DNA of 64,000 nucleotides from Streptomyces sp. TLI_146 (GCF_002846415.1 NZ_PJMX01000001.1:3410001-3474000); one strand, 5' to 3'. Positions 1 through 10,633 are shown, counted from the stretch's first letter. Notes: generated from the letters alone by a model not told the origin. Numbers and translations are program-made.

Positions 1-422
1 CGCCGCACCGCGACCGCTCCCTGGTCATCGTGCCGGTGTCGCATCTGTCCCGGCTCACCGGCGACGCGCTGAACGCGGCCGTGTCCCTGGGCGACGAGGT
101 ACGGGCCGTCACCGTCACCCACCCCGACGAGGAGGACCGCCGGGCAACCGAGGCGCTGCGCCGCGACTGGCAGCTGTGGAACCCCGGCGTGGAACTGGTC
201 GAACTGCACTCGCCGCACCGCACGGTGGGCCGCCCGGTCGCCGCGTACGTGGACCGCGTGCACCGCTACCACCCCCACACCCGGGTCACCGTGCTGATAC
301 CGGAGGTCGAGCCCGCCCACATCTGGCAGCGGCTGCTCCAGAACCAGCGCGGCTCGGTCCTCGCCCACGCGGTGCGGCGCGACACGGACGCGGTGATCTG
401 CCGACTGCGGTTCCGGCTCTGA
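1..422 (+). CDS. APC-family amino acid permease, C-terminal fragment
   Basis: The reading frame is open from base 3 to a TGA stop; the upstream part lies outside the window. About 139 residues are visible. They form a soluble alpha/beta domain with no membrane segment and motifs such as VIVPVSHLSR and ISPEVEP-like VLIPEVEP. This tail resembles the cytosolic domain that follows the 12 membrane helices in roughly 650-residue Streptomyces APC permeases. The substrate cannot be told from the tail. The family match is from memory of this tail, so it is moderate only; the reading frame itself is secure. Confidence 0.6.
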   Translation, partial: PHRDRSLVIVPVSHLSRLTGDALNAAVSLGDEVRAVTVTHPDEEDRRATEALRRDWQLWNPGVELVELHSPHRTVGRPVAAYVDRVHRYHPHTRVTVLIPEVEPAHIWQRLLQNQRGSVLAHAVRRDTDAVICRLRFRL

Positions 423-464
423 CGGCGGACCGGGCGGGGGCCGGAGACCATCAAGGGCCCGCCG

Positions 465-552
465 AACACCCACCGGACGCCCGCCGAACACCCACCGAGG
501 ACCCGCCGGACACCCGCCGAAGACCCCCCGGGCACCCACCAAGGACCCGCCG
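465..552. repeat. Four 22-bp tandem repeats
   Basis: Four consecutive 22-bp units start at 465, 487, 509 and 531. They share the core ACACCCRCCG followed by RGAC/RGGACCCGCCG and differ at a few positions. They lie between the permease stop and the end of the convergent ArsR-type gene. They do not form a clear hairpin, so a terminator role is not evident. Confidence 0.75.
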
Positions 553-601
553 GGGAGCGGCTGTTTCCGGCCACTCCCCGGGAGCCCCCGGCCCGTACGC
601 C

Positions 602-1612
602 CTACATCGTCGCCGGGGCGGAACGTTCCGCCATCACCGGCTGTCCGCCCCGCAGCAGCGCCGACCCCAGCGGGGTCAGCGTGTGCAGCACCGCGCTCCC
701 GTGCCGCAGGGTCACCAGCAGACCGGCCTCCCGCAGGACGCCGGCGTGCTGGCTGGCCGAGGCGAGCGACACCCCCGCCCGGCGGGCGAGTTCGCTCGTC
801 GTGCAGCCGTGCCCTATCGACTGGAGCACCGCCGAGCGGGTGTGCCCGACCAGGCGGCCGAGCGAGGGGCCAGGCGCGGTGCCCGCGCTCTGCCTCTCGT
901 ACGGCGTGTGGGTGTGCGTCACCGGATAGACCAGCACCGGCGGCAGCAGCGGGTCCTGGAGCGCCACCGGAGTGCGGCGGCAGAAGAAGGACGGCTGGAG
1001 CAGCAGCCCGCGGCCCTCCAGGTACACGTCCCGGTCCACCGGGTAGTCGGCCTCCAGGACGGGCGCCCGCCAGCGCATCATCGGCGGGAGCGAGGCGAGG
1101 AGTTCGTCCGCCCCGCCGTCCAGGAGCGCGCGGCCGCGGGCCGCCCGGTCGGCGTCGACGCGGGCCTGGATGTGCGTCCAGTACGGCGAGATGGCGGCCC
1201 GGTGGTAGCTGCGCAGCACGCACATGAGACGATCCAGCGGCTCGCTGCCGCCCTCGGCGAGCGCCCGCAGCCATCTGGGCAGCCCGCGGGGCCCCGCGAC
1301 CCGGGAGAGCTCGTCGTGCAGCCGGTCCTGCCCCGTCTCGCGTACGGCCTCGAGCCCTGACTCGATGGTGTGCGGCCCTTCGGCGGGCGTCAGAAAGTCG
1401 GGGAAATAGCCGCGGCCCGGCACCACTGCGGAGAGCAGACGTGTTTCACCGTTCAACCGGGTACGCGTTTCCGTTCGCCATTCACCGAAGACTAGGGCGC
1501 CCCGACGGTCTCTTAATCGATGAAAGCTGAGAATCGTTTCCCACAGCGCGTCCGGACCAGGCGCCATGCGCACCCGGGCCAGGTCCACGCCAGTGAAATG
1601 AATACGCAGCAC
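602..1612 (-). CDS. ArsR-type winged-helix regulator with DUF5937-like N-terminal domain
   Basis: The protein is 336 residues. Its last third is an ArsR helix-turn-helix, with GCTTSELARRAGVSLASAS as recognition region followed by QHAGVLREAGLL. The first two thirds are the uncharacterised domain usual in this actinobacterial family. GTG at 1612 is preferred because GGTGGAG lies just upstream; a longer open frame extends into non-coding DNA. No cysteine cluster typical of metal-sensing ArsR proteins is seen, so the ligand is unknown. The promoter region carries three TGCAACA repeats, suggesting autoregulation. It is convergent with the permease and has no operon partner. Confidence 0.85.
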   Translation of the reverse strand: MLRIHFTGVDLARVRMAPGPDALWETILSFHRLRDRRGALVFGEWRTETRTRLNGETRLLSAVVPGRGYFPDFLTPAEGPHTIESGLEAVRETGQDRLHDELSRVAGPRGLPRWLRALAEGGSEPLDRLMCVLRSYHRAAISPYWTHIQARVDADRAARGRALLDGGADELLASLPPMMRWRAPVLEADYPVDRDVYLEGRGLLLQPSFFCRRTPVALQDPLLPPVLVYPVTHTHTPYERQSAGTAPGPSLGRLVGHTRSAVLQSIGHGCTTSELARRAGVSLASASQHAGVLREAGLLVTLRHGSAVLHTLTPLGSALLRGGQPVMAERSAPATM

Positions 1613-1633
1613 CGAATCTCCACCTGTCTCGAA

Positions 1634-1660
1634 TGTTGCAACATGTTGCATCGTGTTGCA
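1634..1660 (-). promoter_or_regulatory. Iteron-like operator upstream of the ArsR-type gene
   Basis: Three copies of TGTTGCA (TGCAACA on the coding strand) begin at 1634, 1644 and 1654, exactly 10 bp apart. The first two make a perfect 14-bp palindrome, TGCAACATGTTGCA, at 1637-1650. The cluster ends 22 bp before the GTG start, where an autoregulatory winged-helix protein would be expected to bind. The role is inferred. Confidence 0.55.
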
Positions 1661-1884
1661 TCCGCAATCGTCCCGCCCCTGAGTATGCCTACCGTCACAC
1701 CCCGTGACCACCGGCCTTTCAGCCACACTTGAAAGGCATCGCGAGCAGCCCGTGTGTACCGAAAAGCTGTACGACGTCGGGCACGACACCGGGCCAACCG
1801 GAAAGACGTTGTGAGGACCGTGGGGGGCTTTGCTTCGTCTGGCGGCGGTCGGCATGGTGGCGGCTCCGTGCCCGGCGGGGATGA

Positions 1885-1926
1885 CAGAGTGCGGTTCGCG
1901 GATGGGGATCCGTGAACCGCACTCTG
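1885..1926. repeat. 19-bp stem / GGGG-loop inverted repeat
   Basis: The arms 1885-1903 and 1908-1926 pair along 19 positions with one G-T mismatch, closed by a GGGG loop. The element stands alone in a 550-bp gap between the ArsR-type gene and the ppdK end, with a second hairpin about 130 bp further on. No T-run follows on either strand. It could be an operator, an RNA structure or a terminator. Confidence 0.6.
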
Positions 1927-2058
1927 CATTTAGGGCCAAGGCGCCGTTAAATGTCCGCACTTCAACAGGAATTAAGCGGACGCACACCCAGATAACATCC
2001 GCTTCCCGGTCCCGGAACAGGCCCGGAAGAACAAGCGGAAGGGCACGCGGACATGCCG

Positions 2059-2093
2059 AAGGGGCAGCACCCCCGCACAGGGTGCCGCCCCTT
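2059..2093 (-). terminator. ppdK: Hairpin downstream of ppdK
   Basis: The arms 2059-2073 and 2080-2093 (AAGGGGC-GCACCC type) pair with one mismatch around a short loop, about 67 bp past the ppdK stop. The position fits a factor-independent terminator; no long U-tract follows, as is common in streptomycetes. Apart from this hairpin and the 1885-1926 element, I see nothing coding in 1613-2160. Confidence 0.6.
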
Positions 2094-2160
2094 CTATGTG
2101 AACCGGAACCGCCGTCGGATCGGTGTTGAGGGTCGGGGACCCGACGGCGGCTCCGGAGCT

Positions 2161-4884
<2,724 letters not shown>

Positions 4885-5094
4885 GGGTCTCGACTCCTCG
4901 ATCCGAAAAAGCGTGGCGGCTGCCCTGACGGCGAGGAACATACCCAGATCGAAGGTGTCTGGGTACGTCCACTTGCGCGTCATGGGGCCTTAACCACTCG
5001 TCCGCCAGCAGATCGAAAGTAACCAGGGTGTAACCGAGGCGATCTTGATGCGTTCACCCCCTGAAGCCGGGTTTACCAAAACCCCAGGTTTTGC

Positions 5095-5210
5095 GCTCAT
5101 CAGAGCGCACTCTCCTGCAAGTGAGTTCACTTCTTAAACACAGAAGGGGTGGCACTCAGTGCCACCCCTTCTGAAGATGCAGCCGCCTCGAAACTGCTCA
5201 TCTGAGCGCA
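5095..5210. other. Structured ppdK-dusB intergenic region
   Basis: The 458-bp gap between ppdK and dusB has no credible gene. The 15-mer GCTCATCWGAGCGCA occurs at 5095-5109 and 5196-5210; the first copy is the core of a hairpin (TGCGCTC/GAGCGCA, 5092-5109). Between the copies is a perfect long hairpin (separate entry). A small RNA or leader element is possible but untested. Confidence 0.4.
5141..5173. terminator. Perfect hairpin between ppdK and dusB
   Basis: CAGAAGGGGTGGCAC pairs perfectly with GTGCCACCCCTTCTG across a 3-base loop (stem of 15 bp). It lies beyond a separate hairpin nearer the dusB stop, so it may back up dusB termination or insulate the ppdK promoter. Confidence 0.6.
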
Positions 5211-5292
5211 ACCCCTATCAAGGGTGGCGAGAATCACGCCGCCGGACGGGCCGGAATTCCACGATCCGGACCCTCGATCACGCCAACGCGAG

Positions 5293-5321
5293 ACGGCGGA
5301 ACCGGGACCCGGTTCCGCCGT
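5293..5321 (-). terminator. dusB: dusB terminator
   Basis: ACGGCGGAACCGGG (5293-5306) pairs with CCCGGTTCCGCCGT (5308-5321), 22 bp past the dusB stop. The strong GC stem with minimal loop fits an intrinsic terminator for the leftward dusB transcript. Confidence 0.65.
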
Positions 5322-5342
5322 TTCCGACCAGTTCGTACGGAT

Positions 5343-6470
5343 TTACCCGCCGGAGGTGTCCAGCTCCGCGTCCGCGCTGACGCCCGAGCAGTCGTACGGG
5401 TCCTTGAGCCAGCCGTCCGGCAGGACCACCCGGTTGTTGCCCGAGGTGCGCCCGCGCGGGCCGTCGGCGCCGTCCGGCCACGCCTGGTCCAGGTCGAGCT
5501 CGCTCAACTGAGCGCTCAGCTCGTCCAGGGACGAGGTGATCGCGAGGCGCTTGCGCATCTCCGAGCCGACCGCGAAGCCCTTGAGGTACCAGGCCACGTG
5601 CTTGCGGAAGTCGATCACGCCGCGCGACTCGTCGCCGATCCACTCGCCGAGCAGCGTCGCGTGCCGCACCATCACGTCCGCGACCGTGCGCAGGGTGGGG
5701 CGTGCGTAGGAGTCCGTACCCTCGAACGCGGCCACCAGGTCGCCGAAGAGCCAGGGGCGGCCGAGGCAGCCGCGGCCCACCACGACGCCGTCGCAGCCGG
5801 TCTCCTTCATCATCCGCAGCGCGTCCTCGGCGGACCAGATGTCGCCGTTGCCGAGCACCGGGATCTCCGGGACGTGCTCCTTGAGGCGCGCGATGGCGTC
5901 CCAGTCGGCGGTGCCGCCGTAGTGCTGGGCGGCGGTGCGGCCGTGCAGCGCTATCGCGGTGACGCCCTCCTCGACGGCGATCCGTCCGGCGTCGAGATAG
6001 GTGATGTGGTCGTCGTCGATGCCCTTGCGCATCTTCATCGTGACCGGCAGGTCCCCCGCGTTGGAGACCGCCTCGTTGAGGATGGCGCGCAGCAGCGGCC
6101 GCTTGTAGGGAAGCGCCGATCCGCCGCCCTTCCGGGTCACCTTGGGCACCGGGCAGCCGAAGTTCAGGTCGATGTGGTCGGCCAGGTCCTCGTCGACGAT
6201 CATCCGGACCGCCTTGCCGACGGTGACCGGGTCGACGCCGTACAGCTGGATCGAGCGGGGCGTCTCCGTCTCGTCGAAGTGGATCAGCTGCATGGTCTTC
6301 TCGTTGCGCTCGACCAGCGCCCGCGTCGTGATCATCTCGCTCACGAACAGCCCCTTGCCGCCGCTGAACTCGCGGCACAGGGTACGGAACGGGGCATTGG
6401 TGATGCCGGCCATGGGCGCCAGCACCACGGGAGGCTGCACGGCGTGCGGGCCGATGTTGAGCGTGGTCAT
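5343..6470 (-). CDS. dusB: tRNA-dihydrouridine synthase (DusB family)
   Basis: This FMN enzyme reduces uridine to dihydrouridine in tRNA. About 375 residues form a TIM barrel opening with VVLAPMAGITNAPFR, then DLNFGCPVPKVTRKGGG carrying the catalytic Cys, then the phosphate loop around ALHGRTAAQHY, VLGNGDI and GVVVGRGCLGRPW. The start at MTTLNIGP is preferred as the usual family start; ATG codons at 6488 and 6500 are in frame, and Shine-Dalgarno support is weak for all three. It is divergent from the MFS gene, and the intervening tandem operator overlaps its promoter region. Confidence 0.93.
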   Translation of the reverse strand: MTTLNIGPHAVQPPVVLAPMAGITNAPFRTLCREFSGGKGLFVSEMITTRALVERNEKTMQLIHFDETETPRSIQLYGVDPVTVGKAVRMIVDEDLADHIDLNFGCPVPKVTRKGGGSALPYKRPLLRAILNEAVSNAGDLPVTMKMRKGIDDDHITYLDAGRIAVEEGVTAIALHGRTAAQHYGGTADWDAIARLKEHVPEIPVLGNGDIWSAEDALRMMKETGCDGVVVGRGCLGRPWLFGDLVAAFEGTDSYARPTLRTVADVMVRHATLLGEWIGDESRGVIDFRKHVAWYLKGFAVGSEMRKRLAITSSLDELSAQLSELDLDQAWPDGADGPRGRTSGNNRVVLPDGWLKDPYDCSGVSADAELDTSGG

Positions 6471-6499
6471 TCCGCCATTGTCCCGCATCCCGGCAGTCA

Positions 6500-6552
6500 T
6501 TAGTTAGCCGTACTACATGGACCAGGTCGTTAGTTAGGCGTACTATCCACGC
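6500..6552 (+). promoter_or_regulatory. Tandem operator and leaderless promoter of the MFS gene
   Basis: TTAGTTAGCCGTACTA (6500-6515) and TTAGTTAGGCGTACTA (6530-6545) are near-identical and 30 bp apart. Each has TAGT/ACTA half-sites. A promoter reads TGGACC (6518-6523), 17-bp spacer, TACTAT (6541-6546), which puts transcription start about at the A of the MFS ATG. No Shine-Dalgarno is present, so the mRNA is probably leaderless. A repressor bound here would block both the MFS gene and dusB. Confidence 0.6.
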
Positions 6553-8010
6553 ATGTCCGACCTCAGCCCCCGGCGCCGCATACTCGTGCTGGCGATCTGC
6601 TGCATGAGTCTGCTGATCGTCGGCCTCGACAACACGATCCTGAACGTGGCGCTGCCCACCATGCAGCGCGAACTGCACACCTCGGTCTCCGGGATGCAGT
6701 GGACGATCGACGCGTACACGCTCGTCCTCGCCTCCCTGCTGATGCTCTCCGGCTCGACGGCCGACCGGATCGGCCGCCGCCGGGTCTTCATGGCGGGCCT
6801 GACCGTCTTCACCCTCGGCTCGCTGCTCTGCTCGCTCGCCCCGAACCTCTCCTCGCTTGTCGCCTTCCGCACGATCCAGGCGGTCGGCGGCTCGATGCTC
6901 AACCCGGTGGCGATGTCGATCATCACCAACACCTTCACGGACCCGCGCGAACGCGCCCGCGCCATCGGTGTGTGGAGCGGCGTCGTCGGGATCTCCATGG
7001 CGGCGGGCCCGATCGTCGGCGGCCTCCTGGTCGACTCGGTCGGCTGGCGCTCGATCTTCTGGATCAACCTGCCGGTGGGCCTGGCCGCGCTCCTGCTGAC
7101 CTGGCGTTACGTGCCCGAGTCCCGCGCGCCGAAGCCGCGCCGCCCCGACCCCGTGGGCCAGCTCCTGGTCGTGGCGCTGCTCGGCTCCCTGACGTACGCG
7201 ATCATCGAGGCGCCGAGCGCGGGCTGGACGTCGGCGCGGATCCTGTTCTTCTGCGCGCTGGCGGCCGCGGCCCTCACCGGCCTTCTGCTCTACGAGCCCA
7301 GGCGCCGCGAACCCCTGATCGACCTGCGGTTCTTCCGCAGCGTGCCGTTCAGCGGGGCGACGGTGATCGCGGTCTCGGCGTTCGCCGCGCTGGGCGGCTT
7401 CCTGTTCGTCAACACGCTCTACCTACAGAACGTACGTGGCCTGGACGCCCTGCACGCCGGGCTCTACATGGTGCCGATGGCGGCCGTCACCATGGTGGTG
7501 GCGCCGCTGTCCGGCCGCCTGGTCGCGAGCCGGGGACCGCGCCCCTCGCTGCTGATCGCAGGCGTCACGATGGCCGCGAGCGGGCTGCTGTTCGCGGCCT
7601 TCGACGGCGAGTCGTCGACGCCGCTGCTCTTCACCGGGTACGTCCTGTTCGGCCTCGGCTTCGGCATGGTCAACTCCCCCATCACCAACACGGCCGTCTC
7701 CGGAATGCCCCGCGCCCAGGCGGGCGTGGCGGCGGCGGTGGCCTCCACCAGCCGCCAGACGGGCCAGACGCTCGGCGTCGCGGTGATCGGCGCGGTGCTT
7801 GCGGGCGGCCTGTCGGGCGCGGGCGGCGGCGCCTACGCCGACGCCTTCCCGGACGCGGCCCGCCCGGCCTGGTGGATCATCACCGGCTGCGGCCTGGCCG
7901 TCCTCCTCATGGGAGCGGCCACGAGCGGCCGCCGGGCACGGGAGTCGGCGCGGCGGACGGCGGAGCGGCTGGAGACGGAGACGGAAGTGGTGGGGGCGGG
8001 GGTGGCGTGA
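6553..8010 (+). CDS. MFS drug exporter, DHA2-type (about 14 TM)
   Basis: The 485-residue membrane protein has the DHA2 hallmarks: motif D1 LDNTILNVALP in helix 1, motif A GRRRVF after helix 2, and motif C GVVGISMAAGPIVGGLLV in helix 5. It should be a proton-coupled efflux pump at the cytoplasmic membrane; the substrate is unknown. The ATG follows the -10 box by only six bases, indicating a leaderless transcript. No regulator gene sits next to it, yet its promoter holds two operator-like repeats, so the regulator is likely encoded elsewhere. Confidence 0.9.
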   Translation: MSDLSPRRRILVLAICCMSLLIVGLDNTILNVALPTMQRELHTSVSGMQWTIDAYTLVLASLLMLSGSTADRIGRRRVFMAGLTVFTLGSLLCSLAPNLSSLVAFRTIQAVGGSMLNPVAMSIITNTFTDPRERARAIGVWSGVVGISMAAGPIVGGLLVDSVGWRSIFWINLPVGLAALLLTWRYVPESRAPKPRRPDPVGQLLVVALLGSLTYAIIEAPSAGWTSARILFFCALAAAALTGLLLYEPRRREPLIDLRFFRSVPFSGATVIAVSAFAALGGFLFVNTLYLQNVRGLDALHAGLYMVPMAAVTMVVAPLSGRLVASRGPRPSLLIAGVTMAASGLLFAAFDGESSTPLLFTGYVLFGLGFGMVNSPITNTAVSGMPRAQAGVAAAVASTSRQTGQTLGVAVIGAVLAGGLSGAGGGAYADAFPDAARPAWWIITGCGLAVLLMGAATSGRRARESARRTAERLETETEVVGAGVA

Positions 8011-8176
8011 CCCCGGGGCCCTCACCGGCCCGCCGTCCTGTCCGCGCGCGTGCCCCCGGGCCCTCGGCCCACGCGCGTGGGGATCCCGGCCCCGCCGAGG
8101 GCGAGCACTCGGGCAACACATAGCCCGGCCCCCCGACCCCAGTGCGGCGATCAGCACGCCCGACGTGGCGCCCCCG

Positions 8177-8386
8177 TCACTCGCACGCCTCCTCGCCGGG
8201 CCATGCCCGGTGACCGGGGTGACGCGTGATCTCCCTGTTCGCCCTGTGGACCCTCTTGCGCTCTCGCGCCTCCCGGGCCGCCTCGCGGTCTGTGTGCCAG
8301 GCGTCACAGACCTCGCACCCGGGGGCGCCGACCGGTAGCGAGTCGTCCGTCGGCCCTGTCGGCGGCCCGACCGGAAATGCCCACAT
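8177..8386 (-). CDS. Small Cys-containing hypothetical protein of the XRE/DUF397 neighbourhood
   Basis: A 69-residue protein with a central CEVCDAW and a strongly charged helical stretch (REAAREARERKRVHRANRE). The CxxC could bind metal, but only two cysteines are close together. Its ATG overlaps the stop of the gene upstream as TGATG, so the two are translationally coupled. Small charged proteins of this look are common beside WhiJ-type regulators in Streptomyces. No function is known; the coupling is the best evidence that it is real. Confidence 0.6.
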   Translation of the reverse strand: MWAFPVGPPTGPTDDSLPVGAPGCEVCDAWHTDREAAREARERKRVHRANREITRHPGHRAWPGEEACE

Positions 8387-8589
8387 CAACACCACCGGCC
8401 CACGGGAGTCTCCAGCACACGGGCCCGAGCCAGTTCCTCGGGGGAAAGGTGGCGCAGGGCCTCGGGCGCCGTGGCCCATTCGGTCCCACCACCGGGGGGA
8501 CACAGGTAGACGCTCCCTTCGTAGCGCTGTTGCACCACGCCGATCCTGTCGCCGTTCGCGGTATCGGCCACATATTCCGGGCTCGCCAT
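8386..8589 (-). CDS. Small hypothetical protein divergent from the XRE regulator
   Basis: 67 residues beginning MASPEYVADTANGDRIGVV and ending ELARARVLETPVGRWC. The ATG at 8589 has an excellent GGAGAGGAG ribosome site; the longer open frame upstream lacks one. It is read away from the XRE gene, sharing a gap of about 100 bp, and its stop overlaps the start of the next small gene (TGATG). Similar short proteins accompany XRE/DUF397 pairs across streptomycetes. No enzymatic motif is seen and no function can be assigned. Confidence 0.7.
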   Translation of the reverse strand: MASPEYVADTANGDRIGVVQQRYEGSVYLCPPGGGTEWATAPEALRHLSPEELARARVLETPVGRWC

Positions 8590-8693
8590 GGCCGCTCCTC
8601 TCCGTAGCGTTCTCACTACCGAGGGTTCAGCGTGGCTCACACCTGGGAACCGTTCAACGTGTCGGAACAGAACGGAAGGTCGGTGAACAGCCC

Positions 8694-9530
8694 TTGAACC
8701 GCAAGGAGTTGAGGCCTGACGCCTCGCCGCAGGCGGCTTACGGAGCGCGTCTGCGCAGCCTGCGGGAGGCACGCGGCTGGACGCAGGACGAGCTCGGGGA
8801 ACGCACGGAGTACTCCAGTGTGCATATCTCGGCGGTCGAAACTGGTCGCAAGCCTCCGACCCTTCGGTTTTCGCGTAGTGCGGACCGGGCGCTCGGCCTT
8901 GAGGGCACGGCGGACACGTTCGAGCGCGAGTACCGGCAGATGCGGCAGGGGAGCCTGCTGGAGGGGTTCCCCGAGTACGTCAAGCACGAGGCGCGGGCCG
9001 TTGAGCTACGGCTGTACGAGATCGGGATCATCCCTGGCCTGTTGCAGACACCGGAGTACGCACGGGTACTGGCCGACAGTGCCGTACGCCGGGGCGCCAT
9101 CACCCCCGAACAGGCAGAGGACCGCGTCTCGTTCCTGGCGAAACGCCAGGCATCACTGCTGCGTCCCCGACCACCCATGATCTTCGTGGCCATGGACGAA
9201 AGCTGTATCCGGCGTACCGTCGGTGGGGCAGCCGTCATGGACGCGCAGCTTGCACGCCTGGTCGAGTTCGCCGGGTTGCCGAACACGCTGCTCCAGATGG
9301 TGCCGTACGACATCGGTGAGCGTCGCACGTTCGACCTGCCCGTCAACCTCCTGACCCTGTCCGATCGGTCCGTGATCTGCTACGCGGAGTCCCAGGCGCA
9401 GGGCAACTTGGACCGGGAAAGTGCCTCCGTGGAGCCCATGTTGACGGCCTACCATCAGTTGCAGGCCGAATCGCTGTCGCAGGCGGCGTCTGTGGCCATG
9501 ATCGAGCAGGTACGAAAGGGAAAATCGTGA
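8694..9530 (+). CDS. XRE-family regulator with DUF5753-type C-terminus (WhiJ-like)
   Basis: 278 residues. The N-terminal helix-turn-helix is clear (RLRSLREARGWTQDELGER, then VHISAVETGRKPPTLRF). The rest is the DUF5753-type domain (EIGIIPGLLQTPEYARVL) usual in the WhiJ family, whose members affect development and antibiotic production. TTG at 8694 is chosen because the family commonly begins MNRKEL; GGAAGGT lies about 15 bases upstream, so the start is uncertain. The stop overlaps the next gene's GTG (GTGA), and a two-gene unit runs divergently. This is a complete WhiJ-type module. Confidence 0.85.
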   Translation: MNRKELRPDASPQAAYGARLRSLREARGWTQDELGERTEYSSVHISAVETGRKPPTLRFSRSADRALGLEGTADTFEREYRQMRQGSLLEGFPEYVKHEARAVELRLYEIGIIPGLLQTPEYARVLADSAVRRGAITPEQAEDRVSFLAKRQASLLRPRPPMIFVAMDESCIRRTVGGAAVMDAQLARLVEFAGLPNTLLQMVPYDIGERRTFDLPVNLLTLSDRSVICYAESQAQGNLDRESASVEPMLTAYHQLQAESLSQAASVAMIEQVRKGKS

Positions 9531-9736
9531 CGACCGAATCCCCTCAGTGGTTCAAGTCCTCCTACAGCAACAACGGTGGCAACTGCGTGGAGGTCGCCGC
9601 CAACCTTGTCGTCACGAGCGGCGTGGTCCCCGTCCGTGACTCAAAGGCCCCGAACGGCCCGGCCCTGAACGTCCGCTCAGGCGCGTTCTCTTCCTTCATA
9701 GCAAGCCTCAAGGCCGGAGAGTTCGGCTCTGCCTGA
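9527..9736 (+). CDS. DUF397 small protein, partner of the XRE regulator
   Basis: 69 residues with the family signature WFKSSYSNNGGNCVEVA at the start and VRDSKAPNGPAL in the middle. The GTG start overlaps the TGA of the XRE gene by four bases, so the pair is coupled. DUF397 proteins are nearly always encoded beside XRE/DUF5753 regulators and are thought to modulate them; one proposed analogy is to toxin-antitoxin pairs. The molecular function is not settled. Confidence 0.9.
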   Translation: MTTESPQWFKSSYSNNGGNCVEVAANLVVTSGVVPVRDSKAPNGPALNVRSGAFSSFIASLKAGEFGSA

Positions 9737-9753
9737 GCCAGCACCACGTGTGG

Positions 9754-10602
9754 TCAGACGACCGCCGTCTCCAGCAACCGCTCAAGCCCCGCCCGCGACG
9801 CCGCGTCCAGCGGGACGTACGTCACCAGGCGCGGCCCCGACGACGGCCCCAGCCACAGGTTGGTGTGTTCCAGATGGAGCAGGCCCACGTGGGCGTTGCG
9901 GATGTACTTCTCGCGGCCGCTCTGGTCGACCACCTCGTGGCGGGCCCAGATCTCGCGGAACTCGGGGGAGCCGTTCTCCAGCCGGTTCAGGAGCGTCTTC
10001 CAGGCGGGCTCGGCCAGGTGCTCGGCCATCGAGGCGCGGAACTTGGCGGCCATCATCCGGTTGACGTCCGGCAGGTCGGCGACGGCCGCGCGCCAGTCGT
10101 CGTTGGTGAAGGCCAGCCACATGCAGTTGCGGTCCTCGGGCGGCAGCGCGTCCAGGTCGCAGAGCAGCCTGGCGTACGTGCGGTTGTAGGCCAGGATGTC
10201 GTACCGGCTGTTCTGGATACAGGCGGGCAGCGGCTCCAACTGGTCCAGCATCGCGCGCAGCGACGGAGTCACCGTCGGGCAGGGCGCGTTGGGGTTCGGG
10301 TCGCTCGCGCCCGCCAGGGCGAAGAGGTGCGTGCGCTCGCTGGGGTCCATCAGCAGGGCGCGCGCCAGCGCGTCCAGGACCTGGGCGGAGACCTGGATCT
10401 CCCTGGCCTGCTCCAGCCATGTGTACCAGGTGACGCCGACGGCGGAGAGGTAGGCGACCTCCTCGCGGCGCAGCCCCGGGGTGCGCCGGCGGCGGCCGTG
10501 CGGCAGGCCGACCTGCTCGGGCGTGATGCGCTCGCGGCGGCTGCGAAGGAACTCCGCCAGCTCGTGCCTGCGGACGTCGGACTCCGGGGCCACAGTGGTC
10601 AT
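9754..10602 (-). CDS. XRE-family regulator, MmyB-like ligand domain
   Basis: About 282 residues from MTTVAPESD. The helix-turn-helix is preceded by the subfamily motif GRRRRTPGLRREEVAYLSAVG and continues VTWYTWLEQAREIQVS. The second half is the MmyB PAS-like domain (ILAYNRTYARLL, CMWLAFTNDD, LAEPAWKTLLNRL), which in this family binds fatty-acid-like ligands. A longer in-frame ORF exists, but MTTVAPE is the natural start; the ribosome site is weak. It is divergent from an MFS exporter and likely represses it. A second XRE-MFS pair of the same type lies near 46-48 kb. Confidence 0.88.
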   Translation of the reverse strand: MTTVAPESDVRRHELAEFLRSRRERITPEQVGLPHGRRRRTPGLRREEVAYLSAVGVTWYTWLEQAREIQVSAQVLDALARALLMDPSERTHLFALAGASDPNPNAPCPTVTPSLRAMLDQLEPLPACIQNSRYDILAYNRTYARLLCDLDALPPEDRNCMWLAFTNDDWRAAVADLPDVNRMMAAKFRASMAEHLAEPAWKTLLNRLENGSPEFREIWARHEVVDQSGREKYIRNAHVGLLHLEHTNLWLGPSSGPRLVTYVPLDAASRAGLERLLETAVV

Positions 10603-10633
10603 GGAACCAGGATGCCGCTCCGCCCACCCCATT

